The notes under the pieces are model-generated. The model made no database searches. It had not been told where the DNA came from and worked only from the letters and a program-made list of their open reading frames with translations. Positions 36,415 through 48,120 of a stretch of 64,000 nt of DNA are shown here, piece by piece. The stretch's first letter is position 1. Each line of letters begins with the position of its first letter. Made by a program: the position numbers and the translations under genes. This stretch comes from Nymphaea colorata (Eukaryota > Streptophyta > Magnoliopsida > Nymphaeales > Nymphaeaceae), in contig NC_045139.1 of the NCBI RefSeq assembly GCF_008831285.2, positions 20,628,412 through 20,692,411 of the forward strand, read 5' to 3'.

Positions 36415-39400
36415 ATGGCTACCACTTTCTCTTCTCCGGTAAAACCCTAACCCTTCACTCCTCTTTTTCTCTTCTAATCTTACTTTTTTCCTCATTTGAG
36501 TGCTAGTTTGTCTTTCATTTTCTTTCTTCAGGGAAATTTCGGAACGGCAGTGTCGGGCCGCAGCCATGGCGTTTCTTCTCGCCAGATGTTCCACTATCCC
36601 TCGGGTTTTATCAGGTTGACGAGGCGCCCATCGCCACCCGAGTTTCCCTCCTCCGCCTTCCGCTCTAGTTCTGGTGCCGTAGCTCCCATTTCTTTCCCAA
36701 CCAGAAGGAAAACTACACCCATTAGCTCTGCTCGTGCTGTGCTGCAGGTGAAATGTTAATATCTCTCTTAGCTTCGTCGTTTCACTATGTATTCTGTCGT
36801 AATTTAGTGATCAGCTAGTGTTTACATTGGGTACCCATTTGGTTTCTAGTTGGTTATGAGTAGAATATGATTCATATTTTCCCCATCTTATTGAATTGGT
36901 TTGGGATTTTAGGAAGCCGACTTGCAATCTAAGGTCACCAACAAGGTGTATTTTGATATAAGTATCGGGAATGCGGTAGGAAGCATAGTTGGAAGGATAG
37001 TAATTGGTTTGTATGGTGATGACGTCCCTCAAACCGTGGAGAACTTCCGCGCTCTGTGTACAGGTCTTTATGGAAGTGTGATCTTTACAGTGTCTTTTTT
37101 TTTCAAAAAAATCTTGAAGGGAATTTAAATTCATGTAGGTAGTGATCTAAGATAGGTACATGAAGCGTCATCGAATAACTGGTATATTGAGAGCTCATGT
37201 AACTTGGTTGTGTCTTAAATGCAGGGGAAAAGGGGTTTGGATACAGAGGATCCACATTCCATCGTGTCATTAAAGATTTCATGATTCAAGGAGGAGATTT
37301 CGAAAAGGGAAACGTGTGTTCTCTTTCTCTCTTTTGTACAATTTATCTTACATTTTTTTTCTGTTGCAATCTCATTCGATTGGGTTTCGTCCCTTGGAAG
37401 GGCAAGGGAATAAAGGCACAAACGGTGATCTTACGGTTGTCCTTGTTGCTTTAGTTGTTGGTTCATGTTCTTTTGGTTTACAAGCATTTGAATTGGTTGG
37501 TGAACAAGATAAGGAATAGTATTCACTCACTTCCCCAAATGAGCATGCATATATCAACGAGGGCATCTCCAACACCCGGAATTCTAGTAAGAACCATCAC
37601 AGGGCAATCAAAGTTGTTCGTTTATGTGCAGTGTGCCTTGTAACAAAGTCATACATTGCAACTAGGATGTAGCATTTCCCAAAATTTACCAGTGTTGTGC
37701 AAATTTAGTATGTCAAAAGGTCCCATTTCACTTAGATGGAGGGGTTAGCAACGAATTAGGGGATGTGAGCATGTCATTTGTCACATAAATTGTAAAATGC
37801 TTTCTTGATTTCTTACTACACCAACTTCATGTGGTTCCCGGAAGCCTTCAAACTGTTTCTCTCTTTATAGTACTAGATGCTAAACGCCTAAACCATGTTT
37901 GACCAATTCTTCAATTCTTTAACCTGGTTAACTTTGAACTGAACAATTTGTCTAACTATGGCTAGAAGTTACAACTCTTATGTTTTTTGTTTCTTGCAAA
38001 CTTTGAAGGCATTCTTTTTTCTATGAAAAATTACAATGTGTGTACTTCTTGACACATGCCAAACATGATAAGGCATCTCTTGAGTCAGTGGAAGATTTAG
38101 TTATGGTTGTTGCATTTCTTGTATGAGATGCTTTTTAATAATCCGACATCAGATTGAACCTGATCTCCAAATTTGAGTCAGAAGCTGAATTTTTGGTTCT
38201 CTTGTTAGAAAATGTCATCTAGAGATTCATATTTACCAACAGATGCAGTTAAAATGGAAGAGATATTCAGTTTACAATGCTGGGATTCATAATTTCTTCC
38301 TTGCCAATTTAGTGGCAAGTGAAATGCATGTAAAATTTGATAACATAAATTCCTGACAGAAGAAGAAAATTGCAATTCCACAGTATCTGATTGATGACCA
38401 TGACTCCTGCTTCTTCTAGTTAGAGATATTTGAATCTGCAACGGTATTGATTAAATTTGTCAAATTTATGTGAGGATGGTCTTGTGAAGGGGTTTTGCAT
38501 GTCTCCTTGCACTTTTGATCCCCCTTTCATTATACCACAGGTTATATAATTCGATAGACGGCTGCCTGGCAAGGCCTATGCTAGTTGGTTGTACTAGTGT
38601 AGTCACATAAAACCTCCTTTATTTGTGCAGGTTACTTCAGGCAAGTCATTGTCTTTTGGTGACAATTTCTGTCTCTAAGGACTCTTAACTACATTTGGCA
38701 GATGAATCAACCCTTGGTAAAAACCATAAAAGGAAAATTCATATGTAAAATTAAAGTGTAATTGATACATGAGTGTTGATGAAGCCATATTTATTTTGTA
38801 CTTTTTAATTTCAACGTGGATTTTCCCAAAGGGGTTTTGGTGCACGCGGGCGGGCCGGGCCGGCAGCGGGTCGGCGGGCCAGTGGCTGGTTCAAGTTTCA
38901 TCGGTGCCAACCTCTTTCTATTGCCAACATGCTAACCTTGGGGTTTTACACTGCTGGACATCAGCCTTAGGGTGGTTTCCAAAAATTCAGTTCCAAAAGG
39001 GGAAAAAAAATAGTGTAGGTTTGCAGATTGACTTAGTCATCTTGGAATCTCAGTAGGCAAGGTTTTTCTGAATGCAGACAACTAAGATTCTTTCATATGT
39101 TAAGCTTCGCTAATCATGCAACGAGTAGTTTCATGTTTGTTGAATCCTTTTGTTCTGTCGCTTGGAATTATACAGATTGATTGACAGTGGTCATCTTCAA
39201 AGTCTAGCTTGTGTTCTGTCACTTGGAACTATACCGATTCACTGACAGTAGCAAACTTGGAATTCTCTCTCCCTCTCCCTCTAATCATTTAATATGTAGT
39301 TAAAGCTTGCTAAATGCAGTCAAACAAGGTCTCTTTTATATTTTCTGCTTCGCCAGTTGTATGATGGGCCTAGTTCTGTGTTTGCTAATCTTTTTGTTCT

Positions 39401-40294
39401 GCTACATGGAGTTATACTGATTGATTGACAGTAGTTGTCTTAGAACTCTCTCTCTCATGTACTCAATATGTAGCCAACGTTTTATTGGATGAAGATAAAC
39501 AAGATGTGTTTTATATATTGACCTTTTCTAATCATGCAATGATCATGTTCTGCCATGTGCAATTAAGACTGTCTGAATGAATAGAGATAAACATGATGTC
39601 TTTTATGTGTTGACCTTCGCTAATCATGTGAAATTCCAATTATATGTTGCATTTTGATGTTCTGCTACGTAGAACTATACTGACTGAAATATACAATTTT
39701 ATATGAAGTCCGACGAATTTTTAATGGAATTTGTTATATGTAACCTGGTCACTTTTTGGATTTTCATTCTCATTTTATACCGAATGAGGATATATCTGAT
39801 GTGATGCACTTTTCCTTCTCCTGCTTCAGGGGACTGGAGGCAAAAGTATATATGGGCGTACATTCAAAGATGAAAACTTCAAGTGTAATAACCATTACAA
39901 TATTTCTACATTGCTAAGGTCCATCTTGTTAGAGACCAACATTCTTTTGCATTTGCAGTGGCTCACACAGGGCCTGGAGTCGTTAGCATGGCAAATGCTG
40001 GACCCAATACTAATGGAAGTCAATTTTTCATATGCATTGTGACGGTATATTCTGGTCATCGTGGAAAATCGAAATCTTTTGTTTTCCACTGCAGTTGACA
40101 TTATTTTGAGCAACTAGAGCTGACCATCTTTGTTGATACAGACGCCATGGTTGGACAAGAGGCATGTTGTGTTCGGACAGGTTCTTGAGGGAATGGACAT
40201 CGTGAAACTTATTGAGACCCAGGACACAGACAGAGGTGACCGGCCTAAAAAGAAAGTGGTGATCAGTGACTGCGGCGAACTTCCTTTGCTTTGA
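36415..40294 (+). CDS. CYP20-2: Chloroplast cyclophilin, CYP20-2-like peptidyl-prolyl isomerase
   Basis: Seven exons: 36415-36438, 36532-36747, 36913-37063, 37225-37313, 39830-39884, 39959-40044, 40142-40294. All introns are GT-AG and the joined frame is 257 residues, close to the 259 of the Arabidopsis protein. Residues 1-80 are Ser/Arg-rich with few acids, a chloroplast transit peptide. The cyclophilin domain spans about 88-255 with [17 protein letters not shown] (catalytic Arg, Phe, Gln), [14 protein letters not shown] and [12 protein letters not shown] (the Trp and His of the active pocket); these key residues are present. The C-terminus [15 protein letters not shown] is characteristic of CYP20-2. 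It catalyses cis-trans isomerisation of Xaa-Pro bonds. The Arabidopsis protein is a thylakoid cyclophilin, reported in association with the chloroplast NDH complex. Intron 4 is unusually long (2.5 kb). Orthology is inferred from sequence; a close CYP20-type paralogue is the alternative. Confidence 0.95.
38837..38885. repeat. GC-rich insert in cyclophilin intron 4
   Basis: A short block of ggccggg-type words (gcgggcgggccgggccggc) in an otherwise AT-rich intron. The same words dominate 58300-59065 and the ends of some plant hAT-type elements; no element ends could be defined here. Confidence 0.5.
39151..39690. repeat. Degenerate repeated motif in cyclophilin intron 4
   Basis: Four related segments of about 30-40 bp at 39151-39189, 39212-39249, 39395-39432 and 39658-39686. 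Each carries a tgttctg or ttctgc start, a tggaa-tatac core and, in three of them, a ttgacagt-type end. Spacing is irregular (about 60, 180, 260 bp). The intervening sequence also repeats ctaatcat and aaacaag words, so larger diverged units are likely. Confidence 0.65.
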
Positions 40295-40587
40295 TGGTAA
40301 ACAGAGAGGCCAGTCATGGGATCATGTACCAGAGCAAAATGCTTTTGCTGCGGCTCCTAAAAGGAGGTTTCTCCTTTTTGCCCGAGGGTCATGCCATGTG
40401 GAAGCACTTTCTCGTGGTTTTATGCTAACCCTGTTGCTACTTTCCTAATGTTGTGCAAGTCCTTTTGTGTCTGTGTATTACTCCCTATCTTTTGGCACGT
40501 TGCGCATGTGGTGAACACCTTCTGTACCCCAACTAGGTGCCAATAATGGCCATGATCCAGTCATTTTCCATTGTGCATTTTGCCCGT

Positions 40588-40760
40588 AGGATGAAACAAA
40601 GAAATAACCAGAACTCACGTGGGAAAGAATCCGTTCACTTTAAGATCAAACAATTCCTTCTCATACATGTATGTTTGTATGTGTAATAGCTTCTACTATA
40701 CTTGGATTGGATATCAATCACGCTTATTTACGTTTGCAATTTCTCAAGACGTTGGTCTAT
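40588..40760 (+). pseudogene. Plastid-derived fragment: 3' end of ndhB (+ strand)
   Basis: From memory of conserved plastid ndhB sequence, this stretch matches the last ~170 bp of its second exon on the + strand: gatgaaacaaagaaataacc, then tcacgtg, ctttaagatcaaacaattcc, tgtatgtgtaatagc and caatttctcaaga, in the correct order and spacing. It carries many substitutions and no intact frame. It begins 294 bp after the cyclophilin stop, so it may overlap that gene's 3' UTR. It is a nuclear plastid insertion (NUPT), not a gene. Confidence 0.8.
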
Positions 40761-40829
40761 TTTCATAGTTTTTAATCCCTCTGAGTAAGTTAATTAACTA
40801 GAATCAAAGAATTTTGAGATCAAACCATG

Positions 40830-41345
40830 CTATGGAGAAAGATAGGCCTGCCGAATAGGTAGAGTTGATTTGTTTGAAAGAACCTCTTAATGGAGGAAGA
40901 CCCCTTAGGGATAAGAGACAGGGCTAAACGGAGCTAAAAAAGGTCGTGTATAATCCTGCATAATCCCAAATGTTCTCCATCCGTTCTGGTATGTGGACAA
41001 AATGAGACAATGCAAGCAAAAGTCAAAAGATTCATGGAAAGGAAAGCATGCCCCATCATTTAATTCTCATTATGGAATTCCAAGAATTACATATCCTGTT
41101 TGATAACTTATGGACGAATATGCAAGCATACGTTTCATGCTTGTTTGGGTAAAAGCAATGAGACCAATATCATGCAAGGAATAGCAAGGATTTTTAGAAG
41201 AAGATGCCATTCGTTCCATTTTCTGTGAAATGGAATATCGAAAATTTGAGTGGCTTAAGCAGACTACTTTTGGAAACAGAAAGAAAAGCATTTGGAAACA
41301 GAAAGAAAAGCAACAACTGGAGTGGGAGAGTAGAGTCGAAAAGGA
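40830..41345 (-). pseudogene. Plastid-derived fragment: ndhB exon 2, inverted part (- strand)
   Basis: On the - strand, from 41345 down, the order is that of ndhB exon 2: SPTPVVAFLSV (about 41335-41300), the nucleotides ttttcgatattcc and gaatggcatcttcttct, then [14 protein letters not shown] (about 41140-41100), then gattatgcaggattatacacga (shown split: gattatgcagg, attatacacga, about 40975-40950), then ggtcttcctcca and ggcaggcctat near 40850. Small deletions and a local 22-24 bp duplication (about 41274-41320, tttctgtttccaaa words) break the frame. The missing end of the gene is the + strand piece at 40588-40760, so an inversion happened during or after insertion. Confidence 0.85.
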
Positions 41346-43076
41346 TTTGCCCACAAAATGACCAGCGCATTCTTTCTCTCATTTAAAACCGTGCATAAGA
41401 ATCTCGCACAGCATAATTTTGCTTCTCCATGAACAGAACTTCGCAATAGTATATCATTCTGACATGAACATCAAAAATTTGGAGAAAATCTTTTTTGCTT
41501 TCGTTGCAGCAATCAATTTTGGGGGATTGTTCTTGAGAGCCCCACCTGCCCGTATCATATTTTTTGGTGCTGGTCATTGAACTCTTTCCGGAAGTGGTTG
41601 TTAAATCACTAATACAGGTTAAAATTAGTGGATGAGATGGTGCATGTAGCAGCATCTTTGCTGAGGGTGTCAGTTGAAACATTAGGGGCTGTCCAGCAAT
41701 GAGAACAGTTTGCTACTATTTCAGGAATCCACTTCAAAAATTGGGGTAAATTGGAGGAATATTTGTAATAATGTTCTATGAATCTGCTTCGATTTTTTTG
41801 GGTAATTCATGGAATAAGCTACTATTGTTGCCAAGGACCCCTTTAAAGATCTTCGCAATTCATACATCTTGCTTTAAGGCAGTGTCTTAGATCATTTCCT
41901 CAATACGATTCAGAGTACCACTTTTACGAATAAAAATGAAATAAAAAATTGCCAAACAAATTTCGTCATCCTTTCTTGCAAGGAACAGGTTGATCAAGAT
42001 GGTGCTTCCACAAATTATTGCAAGAGGATGGGGCTGACGATTCCTTGATAATGAATGAAGTACCTCTATTGGCAAACTGTCCACAAGGACTTTGCCAATA
42101 CCTTCCTATGAATGAAGGTTTAGAATTCAAAGTTACGTTCCTTACCATACGGAGAAAACAGTGAAAAGGCGTTTAGATAGGAATGAACTAGTGAAGTACC
42201 TTAGTCTTTTCCATCGATGAACAACCAGAAGGCATATGCTTTAAGCATCCTGTTGTCTTGTGACATATCACAAAGAGCAAACTCTGCGATTTCCTTTCTC
42301 TATTGGCAGGTGCCAATTGTTTTCTAATTGGCCCTAAAGAGCACAGAATAGCTGGTAACGCACCGATTACAAACATTCAGTTTGATTTTCATAGGTTCTA
42401 CCCTTCTAGACTGTAAACTGTAGCATGCACAATACTCAGATTAAAGGACATACTGTAGGACCACCTCCAAGTACCAAAACAAAGAACATGAAGAAAGAGG
42501 TTGTCTTAGGCCTCTCACATACCACCAAATTCTCTTCATTAACAAATATCTTATTTTATTTGTTCCTAAGTTTTTATGGAGATAGCCTTTAATAGAAATA
42601 CTAAGCAATCTGACGTAATCCGGACAAGGACAGAAGAATCTGTTGGTCATGAATAGGATCTTTTGACGCAATAGAAACATTAATCCAGCAGCCGGTGGAA
42701 TTGGACGTTCTAGCTTGGCGTCGTGGCCCGCAAAGAAAGTTGCAGCCGCCAAATCATGGTAGGTCCATGCCATGGGTATCTTTATTTGTACGTGAGTGTC
42801 GCTGTCGGTGTTTGGTGGAAGTAAAACGATTCTTTTCAAATTGTAGTATCATATCAAACACGTGGTTCCCTCTTTTTTCTATGTGTTGTCATTGGGCAGG
42901 ATGTGGCTGCGCTTGTGTTATCTACACTCGAAACACCCGTGAGGCTTCTAGAACAGAATCAATTCAACACCCCAAAGTGTGGAGCTTTCGAAATTTCCGC
43001 AGAGGAAGTCATGATTGGTTTATTCATGTTGTTCGGTTCTGTGTTTATTTTTTAGCATGGAAAGAAGATACCTGTA
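41346..43076. other. Gene-free stretch
   Basis: No supported gene. A 132-residue frame on the - strand (42441-42839) and a 133-residue frame on the + strand (42695-43096) overlap each other and have no family motifs. The plastid similarity seen up to 41345 does not clearly continue here. Confidence 0.4.
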
Positions 43077-43155
43077 GATGCCTCATTATAACATAAAAGG
43101 TGCCAGTGTAACACATTAGATGCCTCATCATAATATTGAGGCGCCAGTGTAACCA
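43077..43155. repeat. Two ~40-bp tandem units
   Basis: gatgcctcattataa (43079) recurs as gatgcctcatcataa (43121), and ggtgccagtgtaac recurs as ggcgccagtgtaac at the end of the second unit (period about 42 bp). Possibly a transposon subterminal repeat; no element ends seen. Confidence 0.7.
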
Positions 43156-43430
43156 TGTGCATTGTTGTGGAATCATACAATTTAAATGGTGCCAACTAAA
43201 GTAACACCTGCACTGCTCAGTACTTGGTTTCGTTTATATGCCTGCCGTTACTAGTAGCGTTTTCATTTATAGGACTTGGTAGGCGATCAGGAGTACCATT
43301 TTTGTAGCCTCTATTCAATCTGTCTCTCAATACGTGTATGTGTATGTGCGTGGATTCACGTCAATCTACAACAATTATGTCAACTAGAATTTTAGTTTTC
43401 TCACCACATTAATTTAGATATTGGAAATTG

Positions 43431-43655
43431 ATGATTTTTCAGCTTTCCCATACATTTGTGTAGTTAGATTTTTTTTTAATGCTTGTAAATCAAAATGGGA
43501 CGTACGGTGGACAATAGAGTCTAAATTCACATATATGGCCCTCTTTTTCTTTATGATTTTTCAACTTTCACATACATTTGTGCAGTTAGATTTTTTTAAT
43601 GCTTGTAAATCAAAATGGTACGTACGGTAGACAAGAGTCTAAATTCACATATATG
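43431..43655. repeat. ~122-bp tandem duplication
   Basis: Copies at 43431-43552 and 43553-43655 share atgatttttcaa/gctttc, acatttgtg, aatgcttgtaaatcaaaatg and gtctaaattcacatatatg. The second copy is slightly shorter. A (TA)n run follows at about 43678-43710. Confidence 0.85.
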
Positions 43656-43674
43656 TGTGTGTCTTCTCTTTTTC

Positions 43675-43710
<36 letters not shown>

Positions 43711-43712
<2 letters not shown>

Positions 43713-44006
43713 CAGGCTTGAAAACGGGTAGCTACAAGACCCTTATATATACCAAACTTGATGAGATACATTTGATATGTCAATCCCAATGTGATCAAAT
43801 GGTGGAGATTGAGTTGTAAATAGTAGAAATCAAATTGCTATTTCAGGAGTTTGAAATATCATCCAAAGAAAACAAAGGGCTACAAAACAGATTGGTATAT
43901 ATATTTTCAACTTAATTTTCATCACCCAATATCCTTGCAATCGGTTATTCAAACGATTCCCATTAAAGTCTAGTACATAAGGATCTAGCAGCTAGCTGCT
44001 TACTTT

Positions 44007-44040
<34 letters not shown>

Positions 44041-44756
44041 TCAAGCGAAAATAAATTGATGATAAGTTATTCCATCATGGTTTAACAAGTTGCCTATGTA
44101 ATGTTACTTTTCAAAAACATTTAAAAAACAAATGAGTGACAGCATATACTTTAGCTTTTAAAAGGTAACTTTAAATAAGATATATGATTAACTTAATCAA
44201 TCAGCCTAATCATAGTTCAATTAATACATGACCTTCACATTTTACTCACTCTACATGAGAGATAGAGAGAGGGAGAGGGGGGAGGAGGAAGGGGGAGAGA
44301 GAGTGAGAGAGAGAGCTTGCATGGAAGTGTCATGATTTGAATAGTATAGTATGTAAGATTAAACAAGTATCTCAGCAGGTTTAATATACATATAATCATA
44401 AGATATTATACAATGGAATTAAAAAAAAGATATATCTCTAAAGATCATGTTGGAATATTAGTACTAGATTTGATTCACAGGCAAATTGGTTGATGATAGG
44501 TAATGTTAATGTGAACTGTTTCACACTTGTTAATGTCAATGTCATTGTTGAATCGTTAACAATTGCTAATGTTATTGTTAATGTTGTATTATGACTATGC
44601 ATATTCACATGCATAGTTATCAAATCTTGTTATTATATTTATATTATGCTAGTGTTAATGTTGTATGTTGAATTTATATATTCTATGCTCATACATTTAT
44701 GAATTTATTTTAGGATGAACAAAATATCTATTGTTATCTTTATCCTTATTTTGTGA
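43711..44756. other. AT-rich spacer with simple repeats
   Basis: (TA)n(GA)n at about 44009-44040, a GA-rich stretch at about 44255-44315, and a run of ttaatgt/cattgtt words at about 44500-44600. No gene seen. Confidence 0.5.
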
Positions 44757-45060
44757 ATGCTTATTGAAGACTTGAAATGTCAAGAAGAACCTATTAGAAA
44801 TTTGGTACACACCAATATATTAGAATGTGTTTTTTATATGACTGCATGCATACACCCAAAGAATTGTTTAGATTTATTGAGAGTGGATCATAAAGCATAT
44901 GGATTATTGTGCAATATGTTGCTGATATCTTTTCAATGAAGGCATACTCTTTCCTTTCTTCCAAACGAAAAGTATGTTGAAAGAAGATTTCAGGGACGGT
45001 TTCTGAATCTGCCCAGTGACCACATGGTGATATCCTTAATGGGGAAAGAAAGGCATCGAA
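44757..45060 (+). pseudogene. Possible PIF/Harbinger transposase relic
   Basis: The + strand reads CLDLLRVDHKAYGLLCNMLL near 44862-44920, resembling the leading helical box of plant ALP1/Harbinger nucleases. Then, after a stop and frame change, it reads FLPNEKYVERRFQGRFLNLP. The rest of the nuclease, including its acidic triad, is not found. The similarity is by memory and short, so this could be chance or part of another decayed gene. Confidence 0.3.
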
Positions 45061-45171
45061 TAAAGGCCCAATACGCCTTAATTGTTTTACTTTTCATTAT
45101 TATCTCGTAAATGGACAATTAAAAGTATCTTATAATCATGGATGAAATGATTGTCCAGAAAGGGAATAGGT

Positions 45172-45215
45172 TTTAGTGCAGATGATGACCGTGAATCAGC
45201 CACAATATTTATGCC
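45172..45215. repeat. 44-bp dispersed repeat, copy 1
   Basis: Identical to 46311-46354 except for one A/G difference; contains gtgcagatgatgaccgtgaa. The copies are in the same orientation about 1.1 kb apart. In one frame it encodes SADDDRESATIFMP, but no surrounding coding sequence supports a gene. Confidence 0.85.
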
Positions 45216-45297
45216 GAGTATGGTGATGATGGAGCTGAAAAAATGGCAAATGTAGTTGAGATACTACTAATATTTGAACTAATGAGAGGTGTTACCA

Positions 45298-45365
45298 GAG
45301 TAAGAAACTTGGTAGAAGAACCGAGTGTTTTCCGAGTAAGAAACTTGGTAGAAGAACCGAGTGTT
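45298..45365. repeat. 36-bp perfect tandem repeat
   Basis: gagtaagaaacttggtagaa starts at 45298 and again at 45334; the shared 32 bases are identical in both units. Confidence 0.92.
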
Positions 45366-46310
45366 CTTCTTTTCAGTCTGCAGATATAGACAAAATGTTC
45401 AAACTTCAAATCTTTTGAATCAACAATTTTCTGATAGGATTTATTTGCACAAAAAAAGCGACACACTGCACCATGAATTTGCTATGAAATTTTGTTTTTC
45501 ATCAAATCTCTGAAAGCCACTATACAATTAGGGTACATCCAATTCAACAAATTTGACAAATCCACATCCATACTGACTCGATTGCATTCTTTGTTAGTTG
45601 ATATTGCTTTGCCACCTTTTCTTTAAATTCATGAGAATGCATTTCTCTCCTAGAGAAAAGAATCATGCTAATAGTCAGGGAGTTTATCTAGCTTGCTTCT
45701 TCCAGCCAACCTCCCTTGCAGGCTTTACAACCACTAGAGTTCTGCTAGTTGGTGCAGGGTTCAGAAGCATTCATGTAAAAAAGTCAACATGAAAAATGAA
45801 ATTCTTGCAGAGGTTGCCAAACTGTCTTATATTGTACTTTATTGTGTAACTACTGATATCATCACTATATCGTTTACATGCACCCATGCATGTTAAACAA
45901 TAAGTTGAAGAATGAAGATTTTATCAAGATGAGCTCCCATCAGTTCAATCTCATTTATGAAAAGTAACTGAATGTGGATTAAAATTTTCAGATTATTCTA
46001 GTTCACCCTTCTCTTTTTTGAAAATGAGTACGTTAAGGCCCAAGGATTCAGTATTAATCAGAAAATTTGCTCTCTCCATCATCTTATATTGAATGATAAC
46101 AAGGGCCAATGGTTAAGGAATTCAACTATCCTGGTCTTTTTGGCACAGCAGTTGTTTCTGCATTGTCGGCTGGCCTGCATCTGTACTGCATGGTGTCAGT
46201 TTCAGAAAGTTTGTTGTGATGCGTTTGTTGTGATGCAGTGCTTTCTCAATCCTTCCTAGCCAAATTAACCATAGATGAGTGACCTTGTTGATGGAACAAG
46301 TGACATTGTA

Positions 46311-46354
46311 TTTAGTGCAGATGATGACCGTGAATCGGCCACAATATTTATGCC
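46311..46354. repeat. 44-bp dispersed repeat, copy 2
   Basis: Second copy of 45172-45215 with a single difference. It is followed at 46493-46560 by cgcctcgcctcgcctc-type words. Confidence 0.85.
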
Positions 46355-48120
46355 ATTGTATTTATTTAGATTTACAAATCCTTTTGTGGTTTGCATATAT
46401 TGTGTAATGTTTTTTATTGATATAGGATTGCAGTCATTTTTTTCAGTTTCGTTGTTGTTTTTATAAATATTATATAATTCACAAATTTGTTCGTGAAGCT
46501 TACGCTTCAATTAACGCCTCGCCTCGCCTCATAAGAAGCTCAACGTCTCGCCTCGCTTTCTTGCCTTTTACAACATTGACTCAACCAAAGAACACTGGTA
46601 AGAATTATTTTTTAAAGAGAGTGATTGATTTGGCCTGAAGTTACTTGTTGACCTATGTCACCAGGGTGCGGCAACCCTGGTGACGCACCCACGTCGACAC
46701 GACGTGCTGGTGCGGGTCCGACCAAGATTCACACCCAACCCGCACTTTATTGATTTCAATTTTTTTTTTTAGTTTTTTTTATCAAATTTGATATTATTAA
46801 TATATTATAATAATAAATTAATAATAATAATAAATACCGTCGCTGCACCATCGTATTGTAATTTTTTGAGATGTATCTTACCTACGCTCACATTGGCACC
46901 CGCAACCAGCATTATGATGACATAGTTGTTAACCAGTCATTGATATGGAATAACTGAATTGATACGGAATAACTGGAAAATGTGAGACCTTTCCACAAAT
47001 TATATTAAAATATTAAATATGAGAATTAAATTTCTTGCAAGCGTTGAACGAGAGAGTCTGATTTTTACCTGCTTTGCCAACAGAATCCTCCACGGATGGA
47101 GACCTCTCATCGCCACCCCCTTCCTCGCTTACCGAGGACCATAATAATATTATAATAATTACTATATTATAAAGTAATGGCAATAATATAACAGTGGAAA
47201 ACGAAGCCCGATGAAGAAAAGCCGGACCAAAATTATGTGGTTCAGACCCACCACAGCATCCCAGTCCAGAAAGCCCCCCCGAAATCTAAATCCATCTCTT
47301 GCTGTCTCTTTTTCTGCAAGTACTTGGACGCCGATCGGTTAAAGGTTGTCACCCATTGTCAATATTCAAACCTTACTTCAGTAATTTATTAAATTACAAA
47401 ACAGACTTATGGAGAAAACCTTTCGATAGCTTTAAAGTACGTTAATCTTCAAACCTAGATCAAATGCTCTGGAAAAAAATCAGAGAGCGTTTAGTTGTAA
47501 ATATTAACTGAAAATGAGAGAGATATATTTCCCTTGTCATTATATGCACTAGCATGCAGTTGAATTCTTAAATTTTTAAGCGATTATATATCTCTGCTTT
47601 GTTGGATGTTTTTTTTCCAAAATAGTGACCTAGGACATTGAATTTGGTGAAGTGATGGGCTGCCGGCCGGCCGGCCGTCCTCACCTCTGCCTTTCTCTGC
47701 GGCAACATGGGCTGCCGGTTTTTACTCATCTAATTTTTATTTTCGTTGTTGTTTTACGTTGACATTATTTTGATGTATATGTAAAACGTTGGTCGTGAAG
47801 TTTAACACTTCACTTTGCCTGGTTTCACTTGGTCTCACTTTATATGCCAATTGTTGCTTGCCTCATCGCATTTAATTATAAATAAGTAGATTGGTTGAAG
47901 GGAAACTAACGAGGTAAACACATAACAAAGACACACATATGCTCACTCATACGCATCCATTGACATACACACACATCCTCTCGCTCTATCTCTCTCTCTA
48001 ACTTTCGTCTTTTTTATCTATTTTGCAACAAAAGAACTGTTTCACCATCGAAGAAAAAACAAAACTTGGGTGCCTACAAAAAGGCAAGTTCCGTTACTAT
48101 CATAAGCACCGTGGCAGATC
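46355..48120. other. Spacer with GC-rich transposon-like patches
   Basis: 46493-46560 (gaagcttacgcttc, then repeated gcctc) and 47786-47870 (gaagtttaacacttc, then ttcactt words) look like diverged relatives of each other. 46660-46740 is a GC-rich patch with ccagggtgcggcaaccctgg, an inverted repeat. 47645-47670 has a ggccggccggcc run. No gene and no complete element. Confidence 0.4.

Noticed and set aside
41070-41446. Several ~60-95 residue - strand frames as genes
   Set aside because: They are pieces of the decayed plastid ndhB insertion in shifting frames, not nuclear genes.
42441-43096. 132- and 133-codon frames on opposite strands
   Set aside because: They overlap on opposite strands and carry no recognisable motif; no neighbouring exons could be joined.
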